A DNA stretch of 12,414 bases from Lachnospiraceae bacterium UBA4317. Its GTDB lineage: Bacteria > Bacillota_A > Clostridia > Lachnospirales > Lachnospiraceae. Shown here piece by piece: positions 1 to 7,183 of the stretch. A program made the position numbers and the translations under genes. The notes under the pieces are model-generated. The model searched no databases. It had not been told where the DNA came from and saw only the letters and a list, made by a program, of their open reading frames with translations. The stretch lies in NCBI GenBank assembly GCA_002394525.1, contig DGUF01000193.1, forward strand, positions 1 through 12,414. The letters run 5' to 3'. The stretch's first letter is position 1. Every line of letters begins with the position of its first letter.

Positions 1-185
1 AGAGGGTCCGTCGTGCGCGTAAAGCCCCGGTCCGAGCGCAGGACAAAGACCAGGATCAGGACCAGACAGCAGAGGAAAAAGGCAGCCGCCCCGGGCGAGG
101 GCATTTCCCGGCCCGGACGACGGTTCTTTTTTCCGGATACAGCGCTCTGACGGGCAAAGCCCGGCAGTGTCTTTTTATCTGACAT
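1..185 (-). CDS. N-terminal fragment of an unidentified membrane-anchored protein (cut by window edge)
   Basis: An open frame starts at ATG 185-183 and stays open to the left edge, giving 61 residues. A purine-rich ribosome binding site (AGAGGAAAG) lies 7 nt upstream, which supports this start. The first 34 residues are polar and basic (MSDKKTLPGFARQ..., then GKKNRRPGRE). A hydrophobic stretch follows at about residues 34-50 (AAAFFLCCLVLILVFVL), and then a polar RSDRGFTRTTDP segment begins. This is the pattern of a signal anchor or first membrane segment with the N-terminus in the cytoplasm. It lies downstream of the flippase gene on the same strand, separated by 216 bp of repeat sequence, so it may belong to the same envelope-polysaccharide locus. 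The family cannot be named from this fragment. Confidence 0.62.
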   Translation of the reverse strand, partial: MSDKKTLPGFARQSAVSGKKNRRPGREMPSPGAAAFFLCCLVLILVFVLRSDRGFTRTTDP

Positions 186-401
186 AATGAATCTTTCCTC
201 TCATTGATTGATTTCAGGGGACTGTGAGCCGCGGGGCGGCGAGTCGGGGGACGAATGAGCCAGGGGGCTGGTGCGTCCGGGGACGTACCCACTGACGCGT
301 TCAACGGAATGAGCCGGAGGACGAATGAGCCAGGGGGCGTTCCGGCTGACACGTTCAATGGAATGAGCCGGGGGACGTCCCGGCTGACTCACTCCACCTG
401 C
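186..401. repeat. REP-like intergenic repeat cluster (no gene)
   Basis: This gap between the flippase and the next gene is filled with short G-rich repeats. The block GGACGAATGAGCCAGGGGGC occurs exactly twice, at 249-268 and 319-338. A second block, TGACRCGTTCAAYGGAATGAGCCGG, occurs at 293-317 and 348-372. A perfect hairpin AGCCGGG / CCCGGCT (366-372 and 379-385, loop GGACGT) ends the cluster. On the minus strand this last unit reads GTGAGTCA ... GGCTCATTC, the same head and tail as the repeats at 1889-2011. The hairpin may also act as a weak transcript end or stabiliser for the flippase mRNA. Confidence 0.7.
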
Positions 402-1862
402 TCACTCTCCCCTGCGCAAAAACTTTTTCAGATATTCATTCCCGAGGGCCAGCAGGACAAGGCCGTAGGCCGCCATGCTGGTCAGGATGCAGGCGATCAT
501 GCGGACCGGCAGGGAGCTGAAACGGGGGGCGGCCAGCAGGCGGATGGCGACGAGGACGGCGGTGCCGGCCCCGGTCTGCAGGGCCTGGCGGCCCAGCCTG
601 CCCAGGTCCAGCATCTGCGCCCAGCCGGGAAGGCGCCAAAGGCAGATGACCAGAACCAGGACCTCTGCCGCGATGGTCGAGACAGCGGCTCCGTTCTGCT
701 GCAGGGCTGGAATCAGGACCAGATTGAGCAGGACATTGGCGATGGCGGCGCAGATCGTGGCCTTCATGCTGATCCGCTCCTGGCCAAGGGGGGCGTTCAC
801 GCAGTTGACCGCGATGCCGTTGCCGATCGCGAAAAACAGGGCCAGAGCCAGCAGCTGCAGGGAGAGGGTCCCCGGCAGGTAGGAGGCTCCGAACACGAGC
901 TCCATGATATCCCCCGCATAGAGGAAGAGCCCCGCAATGACCGGTATGATCAGGAGCATGATGGTCGCACAGACATCCGTCAGGACCTGGCGGAAGTCCT
1001 CCTTTTCCCCCCGCGCGGCATGCATGGACAGGCGAGGGATGGTCACGGTATAGATGGCCGTCATCAGGGTCTTCATGCACTGGTAGATCCGCATGGACGA
1101 GCCGTAGATCCCGGCGTGATACTCGCCGCAGAAGAGGCCCAGCATAAACATATCCGCGTTCACGTAGACCGTGATGGCCATATTGTTGGCAAAAAAGACG
1201 CTCATGGGGACCAGGTGGCGGCGGATGCCCTCCAGCACCGGCCTGAGCCTGACATAGCGCCTGCAATAGAACCAGTTGATGATCGACGCCCCGCCCGTCA
1301 CCATGACCGTCAGAAAGGTAAAGAGCAGATAATCCTCCCTGCGGCGGATCAGCACAAAGACCGATACTGTATACAGGACCTGGATCACGATGGTCCTGAC
1401 CGCAATGAAGAAATAATCCTCATAGACGGCATTGACCCACTCAATGCCCATGGTCGTAAACAGGATAAAGAGACTCTGCACCCCGACGACCGCCGCATAA
1501 GGCCGGATCCCCGGCACAAGGAGAACGATCAGGGCCAGCCCCGCATAGGCCACCGCGGTCATCAGCATATTGACGGTAAAGACCTCAGAGGCAAACCGGT
1601 CAAACCGGTCCCTGGACTGCCTCCGCCTGGCCCCCTCCCGGACGCCATAGACAGAGACCCCCAGATCAGCCAGCAGGGCAAAAAAATTGACCAGGGACAC
1701 AGCAAAGTTGACCTTCCCCATGTTCTCCACCTGCAGGATACGGGAACAATAGGGGAGGGTCATCATCGGAAGCACGATCTGACAGGCGACACGCACCACA
1801 TTCAGCGCGGCATTGCGCCCCATCGACCTCTGCACGGGGTCTTTTTCCCTTTCATCGTTCAA
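402..1862 (-). CDS. Wzx-type polysaccharide flippase (MOP superfamily, oligosaccharide repeat-unit transporter)
   Basis: A 486-residue, almost wholly hydrophobic protein with about 12-14 membrane segments, the usual size for Wzx/RfbX-type flippases. The N-terminus (NAALNVVRVACQIVLPMMTL, then PYCSRILQVENMGKVNFA) is typical of the polysaccharide biosynthesis/MATE-like family. Members move undecaprenyl-linked oligosaccharide units across the cytoplasmic membrane; the substrate cannot be deduced. The start is TTG at 1862-1860, supported by AAGAGGTG six nucleotides upstream (1869-1876). The next Met is residue 14 and would cut into the conserved N-terminus. It lies 137 bp downstream of the DUF2142 gene, a gap occupied by repeats. 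A 559-aa open frame on the opposite strand over the same region is low-complexity and is judged a GC-rich shadow. Confidence 0.88.
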   Translation of the reverse strand: MNDEREKDPVQRSMGRNAALNVVRVACQIVLPMMTLPYCSRILQVENMGKVNFAVSLVNFFALLADLGVSVYGVREGARRRQSRDRFDRFASEVFTVNMLMTAVAYAGLALIVLLVPGIRPYAAVVGVQSLFILFTTMGIEWVNAVYEDYFFIAVRTIVIQVLYTVSVFVLIRRREDYLLFTFLTVMVTGGASIINWFYCRRYVRLRPVLEGIRRHLVPMSVFFANNMAITVYVNADMFMLGLFCGEYHAGIYGSSMRIYQCMKTLMTAIYTVTIPRLSMHAARGEKEDFRQVLTDVCATIMLLIIPVIAGLFLYAGDIMELVFGASYLPGTLSLQLLALALFFAIGNGIAVNCVNAPLGQERISMKATICAAIANVLLNLVLIPALQQNGAAVSTIAAEVLVLVICLWRLPGWAQMLDLGRLGRQALQTGAGTAVLVAIRLLAAPRFSSLPVRMIACILTSMAAYGLVLLALGNEYLKKFLRRGE

Positions 1863-1868
1863 TCAGTA

Positions 1869-1876
1869 CACCTCTT
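1869..1876 (-). promoter_or_regulatory. Ribosome binding site deciding the TTG start of the flippase
   Basis: On the minus strand AAGAGGTG is followed by a 6-nt spacer and then TTG AAC GAT. No better-placed ATG exists nearby, so this site decides the start at 1862. Confidence 0.65.
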
Positions 1877-1888
1877 AATGAGTCATTG

Positions 1889-2011
1889 GGTGAGTCACGG
1901 GGACGGTTCTCTCTGGCTCACTTTTCTTCGGTGAGTCACGGGGACGGTTTTCTCCGACTCCCTTTTCTTTGGTGAGTCACCCCGACTGTTTTCTCTGGAT
2001 CACCACACATG
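1889..2011. repeat. Three tandem copies of a 41-bp REP-like unit
   Basis: GGTGAGTCAC begins at 1889, 1930 and 1971, an exact 41-bp period. Copies 1 and 2 continue with GGGGACGGTTYTCTC and a pyrimidine-rich TTTTCTT tail; copy 3 is diverged (CCCCGACTGTTTTCTC). In copy 1 the ends can pair (GTGAGTCA with TGGCTCAC, one G-T wobble). The third copy runs past the end of the DUF2142 gene, so its stop codon and last three codons lie in the repeat. From memory, GGGGACGGTTCT next to GTGAGTCA resembles REP-like palindromes associated with IS200-like REP transposases (RAYT) in Firmicutes. No such transposase is in the window. Confidence 0.8.
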
Positions 2012-5000
2012 AAAATAGGCGCAGAGAATCTCAAAGAAGGTCAGGAGCTCCAGGAAAAATCCCGCGCGCAGGATCATTGTATCGGTAAGGTCCTTTCTCT
2101 CCAGCCTGCGGGTCCGCAGGATCAGGAAAACAAGGGGGGCATAAGGCAGGAAGTAGCGGCCCTGAAGGCCGTCCACATAGCCCAGGCCCTTCTCGGTAAA
2201 GCCCAGCAGCATGGACAAAAAGATCAGGAAGGTCCCGGCACAGATCAGCAGAAAGATCCACACTCTTAAGACCAGGTCCCTGGTTTCCTCCGCGGATCCA
2301 GTTTTCTCCCGGCCTTTTCTTCTCGCCGGAGTTCTTTTTTCCGCCAGGATCCCCAGCCAGGCCAGGAAGAGGAAGGCATAGACAAAGACCCAGCGCTGGC
2401 AGAGGTTTTTTCCGACCAGCTCTCCCAGCAGGCCGTCGCCGCGCAGGCGCAGAGTATTGACCATCACCCGGACCAGTCCGGCCGGTGAGTGGAGAAAGTC
2501 CGCGATGGAGTAGAGGGTCCTGGTCCCTGAGACCAGGGTCTCCGATCCGGAGGACCGGGACAGCATGCCGAAGACCCTCACCAGGGATTTGGCCGCAAAC
2601 ACGCTGCAAAAGCCCGCCATAATCAGGACACACTGTAAAACCAGAGGATTTTTCCGCTTCCGGCCAGTGCCCTTTGCAGTACCCGCGGACACGCCCCCTG
2701 CTGTACCCGCGGACACGGCCCCTGCTGTCCACTGCCGGCCATATAGGGGTAGCAGCAGGATCAGTCCCGTGACCGGCAGATAGGTTCCGGCCTTGTTGGC
2801 CGCCACAAAGCAGCCTGCGTAGAGAAGGAGCAGGACTTCGAGGGCGCTGATGTCTCTCTGCTTCTGCAGACCGTCTCTGACAGCCAGAAAACAGGCGATA
2901 AAAAAGCAGGTGCCGGCGATCAGCATGCCGTCATAGGAGCAGGAGGCTGTCTGCTGAAGGGTCTTGGGAAAAAGACCGATCATGGCCAGACAGGCCTTCC
3001 CGCGGGGCATGATCCGGACCGCGGCGTACATGACGGCCGCGCAGGCCAGAAGGTTCATCCAGCGGGCCAGCATGACCATGGTGATCAGGTTCCTGCCCGT
3101 CAGCCTGCCCAGCGTAAAGCCCAGGGCGGCCGGGAGATAATTGAAAACAGTCACGTTTTCCAGGGCCGTCCGGGCATAGCCGACGGCATACGCCCTGCCT
3201 GAATCCGTGCCTGCGCCGGCTCCGCCATTCGCGGAATTCTGACCGGCATCTGATCCGCTTTTCGCGGATTCTGATTCCGTGCCCGTACCAGCTCCGCTGT
3301 TCGCGGAAGCTGCGCCGGCATATGATCCGCCATTCGCGGAAGCCGCGCCGGCATCTGACGGGATTCCCCGCAGAAGCCCTTCTTCGACCGCCCGGTACCT
3401 GGCAGCGGTCAGAGGCATGGTATTGGTGATCGAGGAGTCGATATCCGCGGCCCGCTTGTAGAGTTTGTCCGGCCCCGGGAGCTCATCCATGCCCAGCAGC
3501 TGGTTGGACATCATATAGATGGAGTCAATGTGGGTCCTCTCATCGGAGACGGTGTAGGCCGGTGTCACAAAGCTGTAGACCAGGCCCAGACTCAGGGCAC
3601 AGGCCAGATAGAGAGCCTGCACGGAGGGTTTTTTCCAGGCGCAGAAGACCTGTATGGCCGCGAAAAGGACCAGGACCACCGCGCACAGACGCAGGAAAAA
3701 TCCGTTTATGAAGCCATTGCTTCGATAGCCGGCCATGAGGCAGATCTCTTTCTCAAGAACTTCTCCGCCGGCCAAGTCCCGGCCATCCGCAGTATCAGCC
3801 TCTGCCTCTGCAATCATCGTGGCTGTGCCGTTTGTCTGGCCGGTCGCCGTGATCGTGACGGGGCCCGGCCCCATGTTGGTCAGTTCCAGAAGGAAAGTCC
3901 TGCCTGCCGCCGCGCGGACCGGTGCGTCAAGGGGCAGCCAGACCGCTTTTTCAGAGTCATCCAGGATCTCTGTCCCCTGGGCATCATGTCCCAGGAGGCT
4001 CCGCACGCTGCGCAGAGAGTCGACGGATTCCTCTCCGGACGCCAGTACAGGGTTCTCGACTCCGGTCTCTTCTCCCGCAGCCGGTGCAAGTCCGCCGGCT
4101 GCGGACCCCTCTCCGGACGCCAGCACAGGGTTCTCGACTCCGGTCTCTTCTTCCGACGCCGGTGCAAGTCCGCCGGCCGCGGATCCCTCTCCGGACGCCA
4201 GCACAGGGCTGCCGCTATCAGACAGATTTCCGCCCGCAGCGGCTGCCTGCCCGTCATACAGCTTCCAGGCAATCCGCGCAGGGCCTGTTGAACCTGCGGA
4301 AGCTCCTGATTCTGCCGATTCCGCCGGATCTCCTGAATCCTCCGGATTCACTTCGTCAGCATCTGTCTTCGTTCCCTTTTCCAGAAAGATCCCGAAGCCG
4401 CTCAGCCGGTCCTGACCGCAGCGGACGGTCTGGCGCAGGGTATCTCCCGACTCAAGCGTTATGGAATCTGAAGCATCCTCCCTGCTGCAGAGGATCTCGG
4501 CGGAGCAGGTCCCGGCCAGGGGACGGATCGCGTAGATGTAAGTGAAACCCATAAAGACCAGCAGGGTGAGAAGCCCCGCCGCGCTGGCAGCCGCCTTCCC
4601 TGCGGCCGGGCCGGACGCAGGGTTTTTCACCGGTTTTTTCGCTGAAATACCCTCCTGCCTCTTCGCCGGTTTTTTCGGCGAAATACCCTCCGGCTTCTTC
4701 GACGGATTTTTCACCAAAATACCCGCCGTTTTTTTCGCCTGAGTATCCAGCGGTTTTTCCACAGAATCTTTCGCCGGGAAAAGGGGCATTCCTCCCGCGT
4801 TGACCATCCGCAGGCAAAAGAGCCCCGCAAGGATCTCCAGGATAAAATAAAAAATGCTGAGGAAGGGGCTGAAGGTCTTTGTGCGGTAATAGATCCGTAC
4901 GGCGGGATCTGCTTCGGTGCCCTCTTTGCCCTCAGGCCTGTCGGTCCCGAAAAAGACGCCGTTCCTGGTCAGGCCCTCGGACCGGACCACAAGCTCCAGC

Positions 5001-5467
5001 GTCTCGTCCCTCCCGATCTGTGCGGTCTCGTCCGTGTCAAAGGAAAAGTACAGGAGGGTCTCGTCGTAGACCGAGGGTGTCTGCCGGATCAGGGGCAGGC
5101 GCGAGGCGGCCCTCTCCCTGCCGGACTCATCCCGCAGGACGGCGGTCATGGCCTCGGTGGAAAATCTGAGGTGGTTCCTGTTTTCATAATTCAGAAGGGC
5201 GGCCCCGCAGAGCTCTGCCCCCTCCCTGACCTCCTGCGGTCCCGGGGCCTCGAAGCGCAGGGTCAGCTCTTTGCCGTCCCGGAACTCGAACCTGCCCTCT
5301 TCATCCGGAGAGATCCCGCAGCCTTCCTGCAAAGGCAGCTGCCGGATGTCCCAGGACCAGGACGAGCAGTGAAACAGGTTCCAGACCAGCACCAGGCACA
5401 GAATGCCGGCATAGGCCGCAAATACTCTGTTTGACCGCTTTGTATTTTTATCAAAAAAATTTTTCAT
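2000..5467 (-). CDS. Large DUF2142-family membrane protein (possible GT-C-like glycosyltransferase) with low-complexity insertions
   Basis: A 1155-residue polytopic protein. Order: membrane segment at about 15-32; extracytoplasmic soluble domain 33-198; membrane segment 199-222; Lys/Pro repeat linker 237-290; membrane segment 293-313; second soluble domain 314-588; then the multi-spanning DUF2142 core from about 590 to the end. The core carries P636 and the DERTH motif (D642, E643, H646) just after a membrane helix, YDGM near 845-848, and QGRYFLP at 1102-1108, all characteristic of DUF2142 proteins. I recall DUF2142 being grouped with GT-C glycosyltransferases; if so, the acidic pair could be catalytic, but this is inference. 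The ATG at 5467-5465 is chosen because GGAG lies 9 nt upstream. The frame stays open to a TTG at 5647, but nothing there looks like a ribosome binding site. Four in-frame repeat tracts are odd (see separate entries). It sits between the lipid kinase and the flippase on the same strand. Confidence 0.8.
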   Translation of the reverse strand: MKNFFDKNTKRSNRVFAAYAGILCLVLVWNLFHCSSWSWDIRQLPLQEGCGISPDEEGRFEFRDGKELTLRFEAPGPQEVREGAELCGAALLNYENRNHLRFSTEAMTAVLRDESGRERAASRLPLIRQTPSVYDETLLYFSFDTDETAQIGRDETLELVVRSEGLTRNGVFFGTDRPEGKEGTEADPAVRIYYRTKTFSPFLSIFYFILEILAGLFCLRMVNAGGMPLFPAKDSVEKPLDTQAKKTAGILVKNPSKKPEGISPKKPAKRQEGISAKKPVKNPASGPAAGKAAASAAGLLTLLVFMGFTYIYAIRPLAGTCSAEILCSREDASDSITLESGDTLRQTVRCGQDRLSGFGIFLEKGTKTDADEVNPEDSGDPAESAESGASAGSTGPARIAWKLYDGQAAAAGGNLSDSGSPVLASGEGSAAGGLAPASEEETGVENPVLASGEGSAAGGLAPAAGEETGVENPVLASGEESVDSLRSVRSLLGHDAQGTEILDDSEKAVWLPLDAPVRAAAGRTFLLELTNMGPGPVTITATGQTNGTATMIAEAEADTADGRDLAGGEVLEKEICLMAGYRSNGFINGFFLRLCAVVLVLFAAIQVFCAWKKPSVQALYLACALSLGLVYSFVTPAYTVSDERTHIDSIYMMSNQLLGMDELPGPDKLYKRAADIDSSITNTMPLTAARYRAVEEGLLRGIPSDAGAASANGGSYAGAASANSGAGTGTESESAKSGSDAGQNSANGGAGAGTDSGRAYAVGYARTALENVTVFNYLPAALGFTLGRLTGRNLITMVMLARWMNLLACAAVMYAAVRIMPRGKACLAMIGLFPKTLQQTASCSYDGMLIAGTCFFIACFLAVRDGLQKQRDISALEVLLLLYAGCFVAANKAGTYLPVTGLILLLPLYGRQWTAGAVSAGTAGGVSAGTAKGTGRKRKNPLVLQCVLIMAGFCSVFAAKSLVRVFGMLSRSSGSETLVSGTRTLYSIADFLHSPAGLVRVMVNTLRLRGDGLLGELVGKNLCQRWVFVYAFLFLAWLGILAEKRTPARRKGREKTGSAEETRDLVLRVWIFLLICAGTFLIFLSMLLGFTEKGLGYVDGLQGRYFLPYAPLVFLILRTRRLERKDLTDTMILRAGFFLELLTFFEILCAYFHVW
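2679..2726 (-). repeat. 24-bp in-frame tandem repeat in the DUF2142 gene
   Basis: GTACCCGCGGACACG occurs at 2679 and 2703, a 24-bp period. It encodes a duplicated VSAGTA-type motif in a Gly/Ala/Thr-rich loop at about residues 915-937, between membrane segments. Confidence 0.7.
3197..3355 (-). repeat. Ala/Gly/Ser-rich degenerate repeat insert in the DUF2142 gene
   Basis: TTCGCGGA recurs at 3228, 3261, 3300 and 3333 (spacings 33, 39 and 33 bp, all multiples of three). It encodes residues about 705-757, a run of GAASAN, NSGAGTG and NGGAGAG-like units between the DERTH loop and the next membrane helix. The segment is absent from any ordinary domain and is probably a disordered loop. Confidence 0.72.
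4031..4210 (-). repeat. 78-bp in-frame tandem repeat in the DUF2142 gene
   Basis: CTCTCCGGACGCCAG begins at 4031, 4109 and 4187, an exact 78-bp period with two full copies and one partial copy. It encodes a 26-residue unit containing PVLASGEGSAAGGLAPA and EETGVEN, at about residues 418-481 in the second extracytoplasmic domain. The near identity of the copies suggests recent expansion. Confidence 0.88.
4630..4737 (-). repeat. 36-bp in-frame repeat encoding a Lys/Pro linker in the DUF2142 gene
   Basis: Units begin with CCGGTTTTTTCG-like sequence at 4630, 4666 and 4702 (third copy diverged), a 36-bp period. They encode 12-residue units (KKPEGISP, KKPAKRQEGISA, KKPVKNP) at about residues 245-281. 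The tract lies between membrane segments at 199-222 and 293-313; its strong positive charge fits a cytoplasmic loop. Confidence 0.8.
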
Positions 5468-5672
5468 CCGCTTTTGCTCCGCAGATCTTTCATCAGGGTC
5501 ACTTTGCCGCTGCAGTCTTCCTTTCCCGCCGGAAGGCAGCGGGACAGTTATTTTGCCGGGCATAACAAACACAAGAGGCGTAACAGCCGTATCAGCCGCA
5601 GTCGCTATCCCCGCCGCAACAGGCATCCCGGCCGCAACAATACTCAAGAGGATCCGGAAATCCCATGGAAAA

Positions 5673-6647
5673 TCATGTCAAGGGTTTTCCCTCCGGCACC
5701 GGATAGCGGCGGTCCGAAAAGAATCCGGGGACCAGGATCCGGAGCTGCCCGGGGCAGATCTCCAGGAAGACCTTTTTGTGGGCGCCCGCATACTCCCCGT
5801 CCCGGGTCCAGGCTATGGTCTCGTCACAGGACAGGCTGATCTTTGACGTCTTGAAGGTGACGATCATGCTGCTCTCCATTTCGGGATTGCCGAGCGCCAT
5901 CAGGATCTCGCTGAGTTCCAGAGGATTGGTCGGCATGCGGACCAGGGTCACCTCAAACAGGCCGTCCTGGAGGTCCACCTCCTTGCCGGTCAGATTCTGG
6001 AAGCCGCCGATGGACCTGGAATTTGTGACCATCCCGTAGGCGAAATCGCCCTCCAGGTCGACCTTTTCCTTTTTGCCGTTGTTCTCGGCGACAGCCTCTA
6101 CATGGACCCGGTAGGCCTTCATCTGGCCCAGCTCGGAGACTCCCTGCAGAATGTAGGCAAGGTGGCCCAGCTGGTTCTTGAGCTCCTGGGGCGTCTGATA
6201 GGAGGTCCCGGTAAAGATCCCGAAGGCCGCGACATAAGTAAAATAATCATTTTTGTTGAAGCGCCCCAGGTCACAGCGATAGACAGAGCCGCTGGCGATG
6301 ATCTTCGCAGCGTCCTTCATATTGGAAGGGATGTGGAGGCTGGATGCAAAATCGTTGGTCGTACCCGCCGGGATATAGCCGATCGGCACGAAGGGCTTGT
6401 CCCGGTTTTCCATCATGCCGGAGACGACCTCGTCCAGGGTCCCGTCCCCGCCGGCACAGACTATATAGAGATAGTCGCCGGCCCGCTCCCTCGCGACCCT
6501 TCGCGCGTCGCCCGGGCCCTTTGTCGTATAGCAGACCACCTGAAAGCCGGCGCCCGAAAAGATCTCAATGATCTCAAGCAGGTGATTCTTGATCTGGGAG
6601 CGCCCCGAGACCGGATTGATAATAAACAGCATTTTTTTCCAAACCAT
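5673..6647 (-). CDS. Diacylglycerol kinase family lipid kinase (DagK/YegS/BmrU type)
   Basis: A 324-residue soluble kinase of the diacylglycerol/sphingosine lipid kinase family, which phosphorylates lipid alcohols with ATP at the inner membrane face. Visible motifs: NPVSGR at 11-16 (nucleotide-binding strand and turn), GGDGT at 66-70 (catalytic glycine-rich loop), PAGTTNDFA at 93-101, and the C-terminal DGLFEV segment. Length and order are normal for the family. A possible role is recycling diacylglycerol released during lipoteichoic acid or other glycolipid assembly, which would fit the neighbouring envelope genes; the true substrate is not proven. The start ATG at 6647-6645 has AGGAGG nine nucleotides upstream. 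An upstream in-frame GTG (6683-6681) lies inside a hairpin and has no clear binding site. A good promoter lies 230 bp upstream. Confidence 0.9.
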   Translation of the reverse strand: MVWKKMLFIINPVSGRSQIKNHLLEIIEIFSGAGFQVVCYTTKGPGDARRVARERAGDYLYIVCAGGDGTLDEVVSGMMENRDKPFVPIGYIPAGTTNDFASSLHIPSNMKDAAKIIASGSVYRCDLGRFNKNDYFTYVAAFGIFTGTSYQTPQELKNQLGHLAYILQGVSELGQMKAYRVHVEAVAENNGKKEKVDLEGDFAYGMVTNSRSIGGFQNLTGKEVDLQDGLFEVTLVRMPTNPLELSEILMALGNPEMESSMIVTFKTSKISLSCDETIAWTRDGEYAGAHKKVFLEICPGQLRILVPGFFSDRRYPVPEGKPLT

Positions 6648-6870
6648 GTAATTCCGCCTCCTGTGGCATTTCCTTTCAGCCACAATCTTATGATGAAAAG
6701 GTCAGAAGATCCGCAAAAGTACTTCGACGGGACGGATTTCCCGTAACTGCCTTCCGGCCTCGACATCATCTGTTCTGATTCTGTAAATAATTTCCGCTGA
6801 CAGTGGAAGCAGGCTTTTCCGCCGGGATATGGTCAGGCGGCGAGATTCGGCCCGGCTCATTCTCAGCAAT
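6648..6870 (-). promoter_or_regulatory. Long (about 220 nt) 5' leader of the lipid kinase mRNA
   Basis: The predicted transcript start is near 6870, giving a leader of about 220 nt. It shows several short stems, such as CGCCG/CGGCG on the minus strand (about 6850-6828) and a terminal hairpin TGTGGC/GCCACA (6684-6679 with 6667-6662) that abuts the AGGAGG site. I do not recognise a known riboswitch class. A 67-aa open frame spans the leader, but its putative TTG start is the -35 box, so it is not accepted as a gene. Confidence 0.4.
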
Positions 6871-6876
6871 CTATCA

Positions 6877-6905
6877 ATTATATCCCATAGAGATTCGTTT
6901 CGCAA
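6877..6905 (-). promoter_or_regulatory. Sigma-A-type promoter for the lipid kinase
   Basis: On the minus strand a -35 box TTGCGA (6905-6900, 4/6 to TTGACA) is followed by exactly 17 bp and a perfect -10 box TATAAT (6882-6877). Position and strand fit the kinase gene. The remaining gap up to 7096 shows only GC-rich sequence with short CCGGCTT echoes and nothing else recognisable. Confidence 0.7.
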
Positions 6906-7096
6906 CGAGCCCGCCCGTCTGCTCTCCCGCGCTCTCTCCGGCTTTTCCGGCTTCCCGCGTTTTTAAAGGCCTTCCCCGCAGGTTCTCCGGCTTCCGCAGC
7001 CAGCTCTCCCCTGCTCCGGGACCGCCATTTTTATGTTCTTGGGAATTATGTGTGTTTTTTGTGTCTTTCCTGTTATGATTCCATGAATAGTCACAA

Positions 7097-7125
7097 TATA
7101 CAAATCCTGTGGAAAGTGCTAAAAT
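7097..7125 (+). promoter_or_regulatory. Candidate promoter for the GH114-like gene
   Basis: TATACA (7097-7102, 4/6 to TTGACA), a 17-bp spacer, then TAAAAT (7120-7125, 5/6 to TATAAT), inside an AT-rich island directly upstream of the gene. An alternative TG-T-TATGAT extended -10 sits at 7070-7077. The choice between them is uncertain. Confidence 0.4.
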
Positions 7126-7168
7126 ATTATGGATAGTATCATTTACTTTAATTTTTCCACACAGGAGT

Positions 7169-7183
7169 AAGGAGGGAAATTTG
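7169..7183 (+). promoter_or_regulatory. Ribosome binding site and TTG start of the GH114-like gene
   Basis: AAGGAGGG (7169-7176) is placed 4 nt before TTG GAT AAT AAG AAA. The upstream in-frame GTG at 7109 lacks a binding site and overlaps the putative promoter, so TTG 7181 is taken as the start. Confidence 0.8.

Noticed and set aside
186..401. Possible CRISPR array
   Set aside because: Repeat units differ in length and spacing, spacers are themselves repetitive, and no cas gene is present.
255..1934. 559-aa plus-strand open frame opposite the flippase
   Set aside because: Its product is low-complexity, rich in Asp/Gly/His/Gln with no domain, while the minus strand encodes a clear flippase. 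High GC lowers stop frequency on the antisense strand.
3530..4545. Several plus-strand frames opposite the DUF2142 gene
   Set aside because: They are Ser/Pro/Arg-rich antisense readings of in-frame repeats, with no recognisable domain or binding site.
5673..5690. TTGACA on the minus strand as a promoter for the DUF2142 gene
   Set aside because: It is formed by the last codons and stop of the kinase gene and no -10-like box lies 16-18 bp downstream.
6702..6905. 67-aa minus-strand frame before the lipid kinase
   Set aside because: Its TTG start coincides with the -35 box of a good promoter and it has no ribosome binding site. It is better explained as leader.
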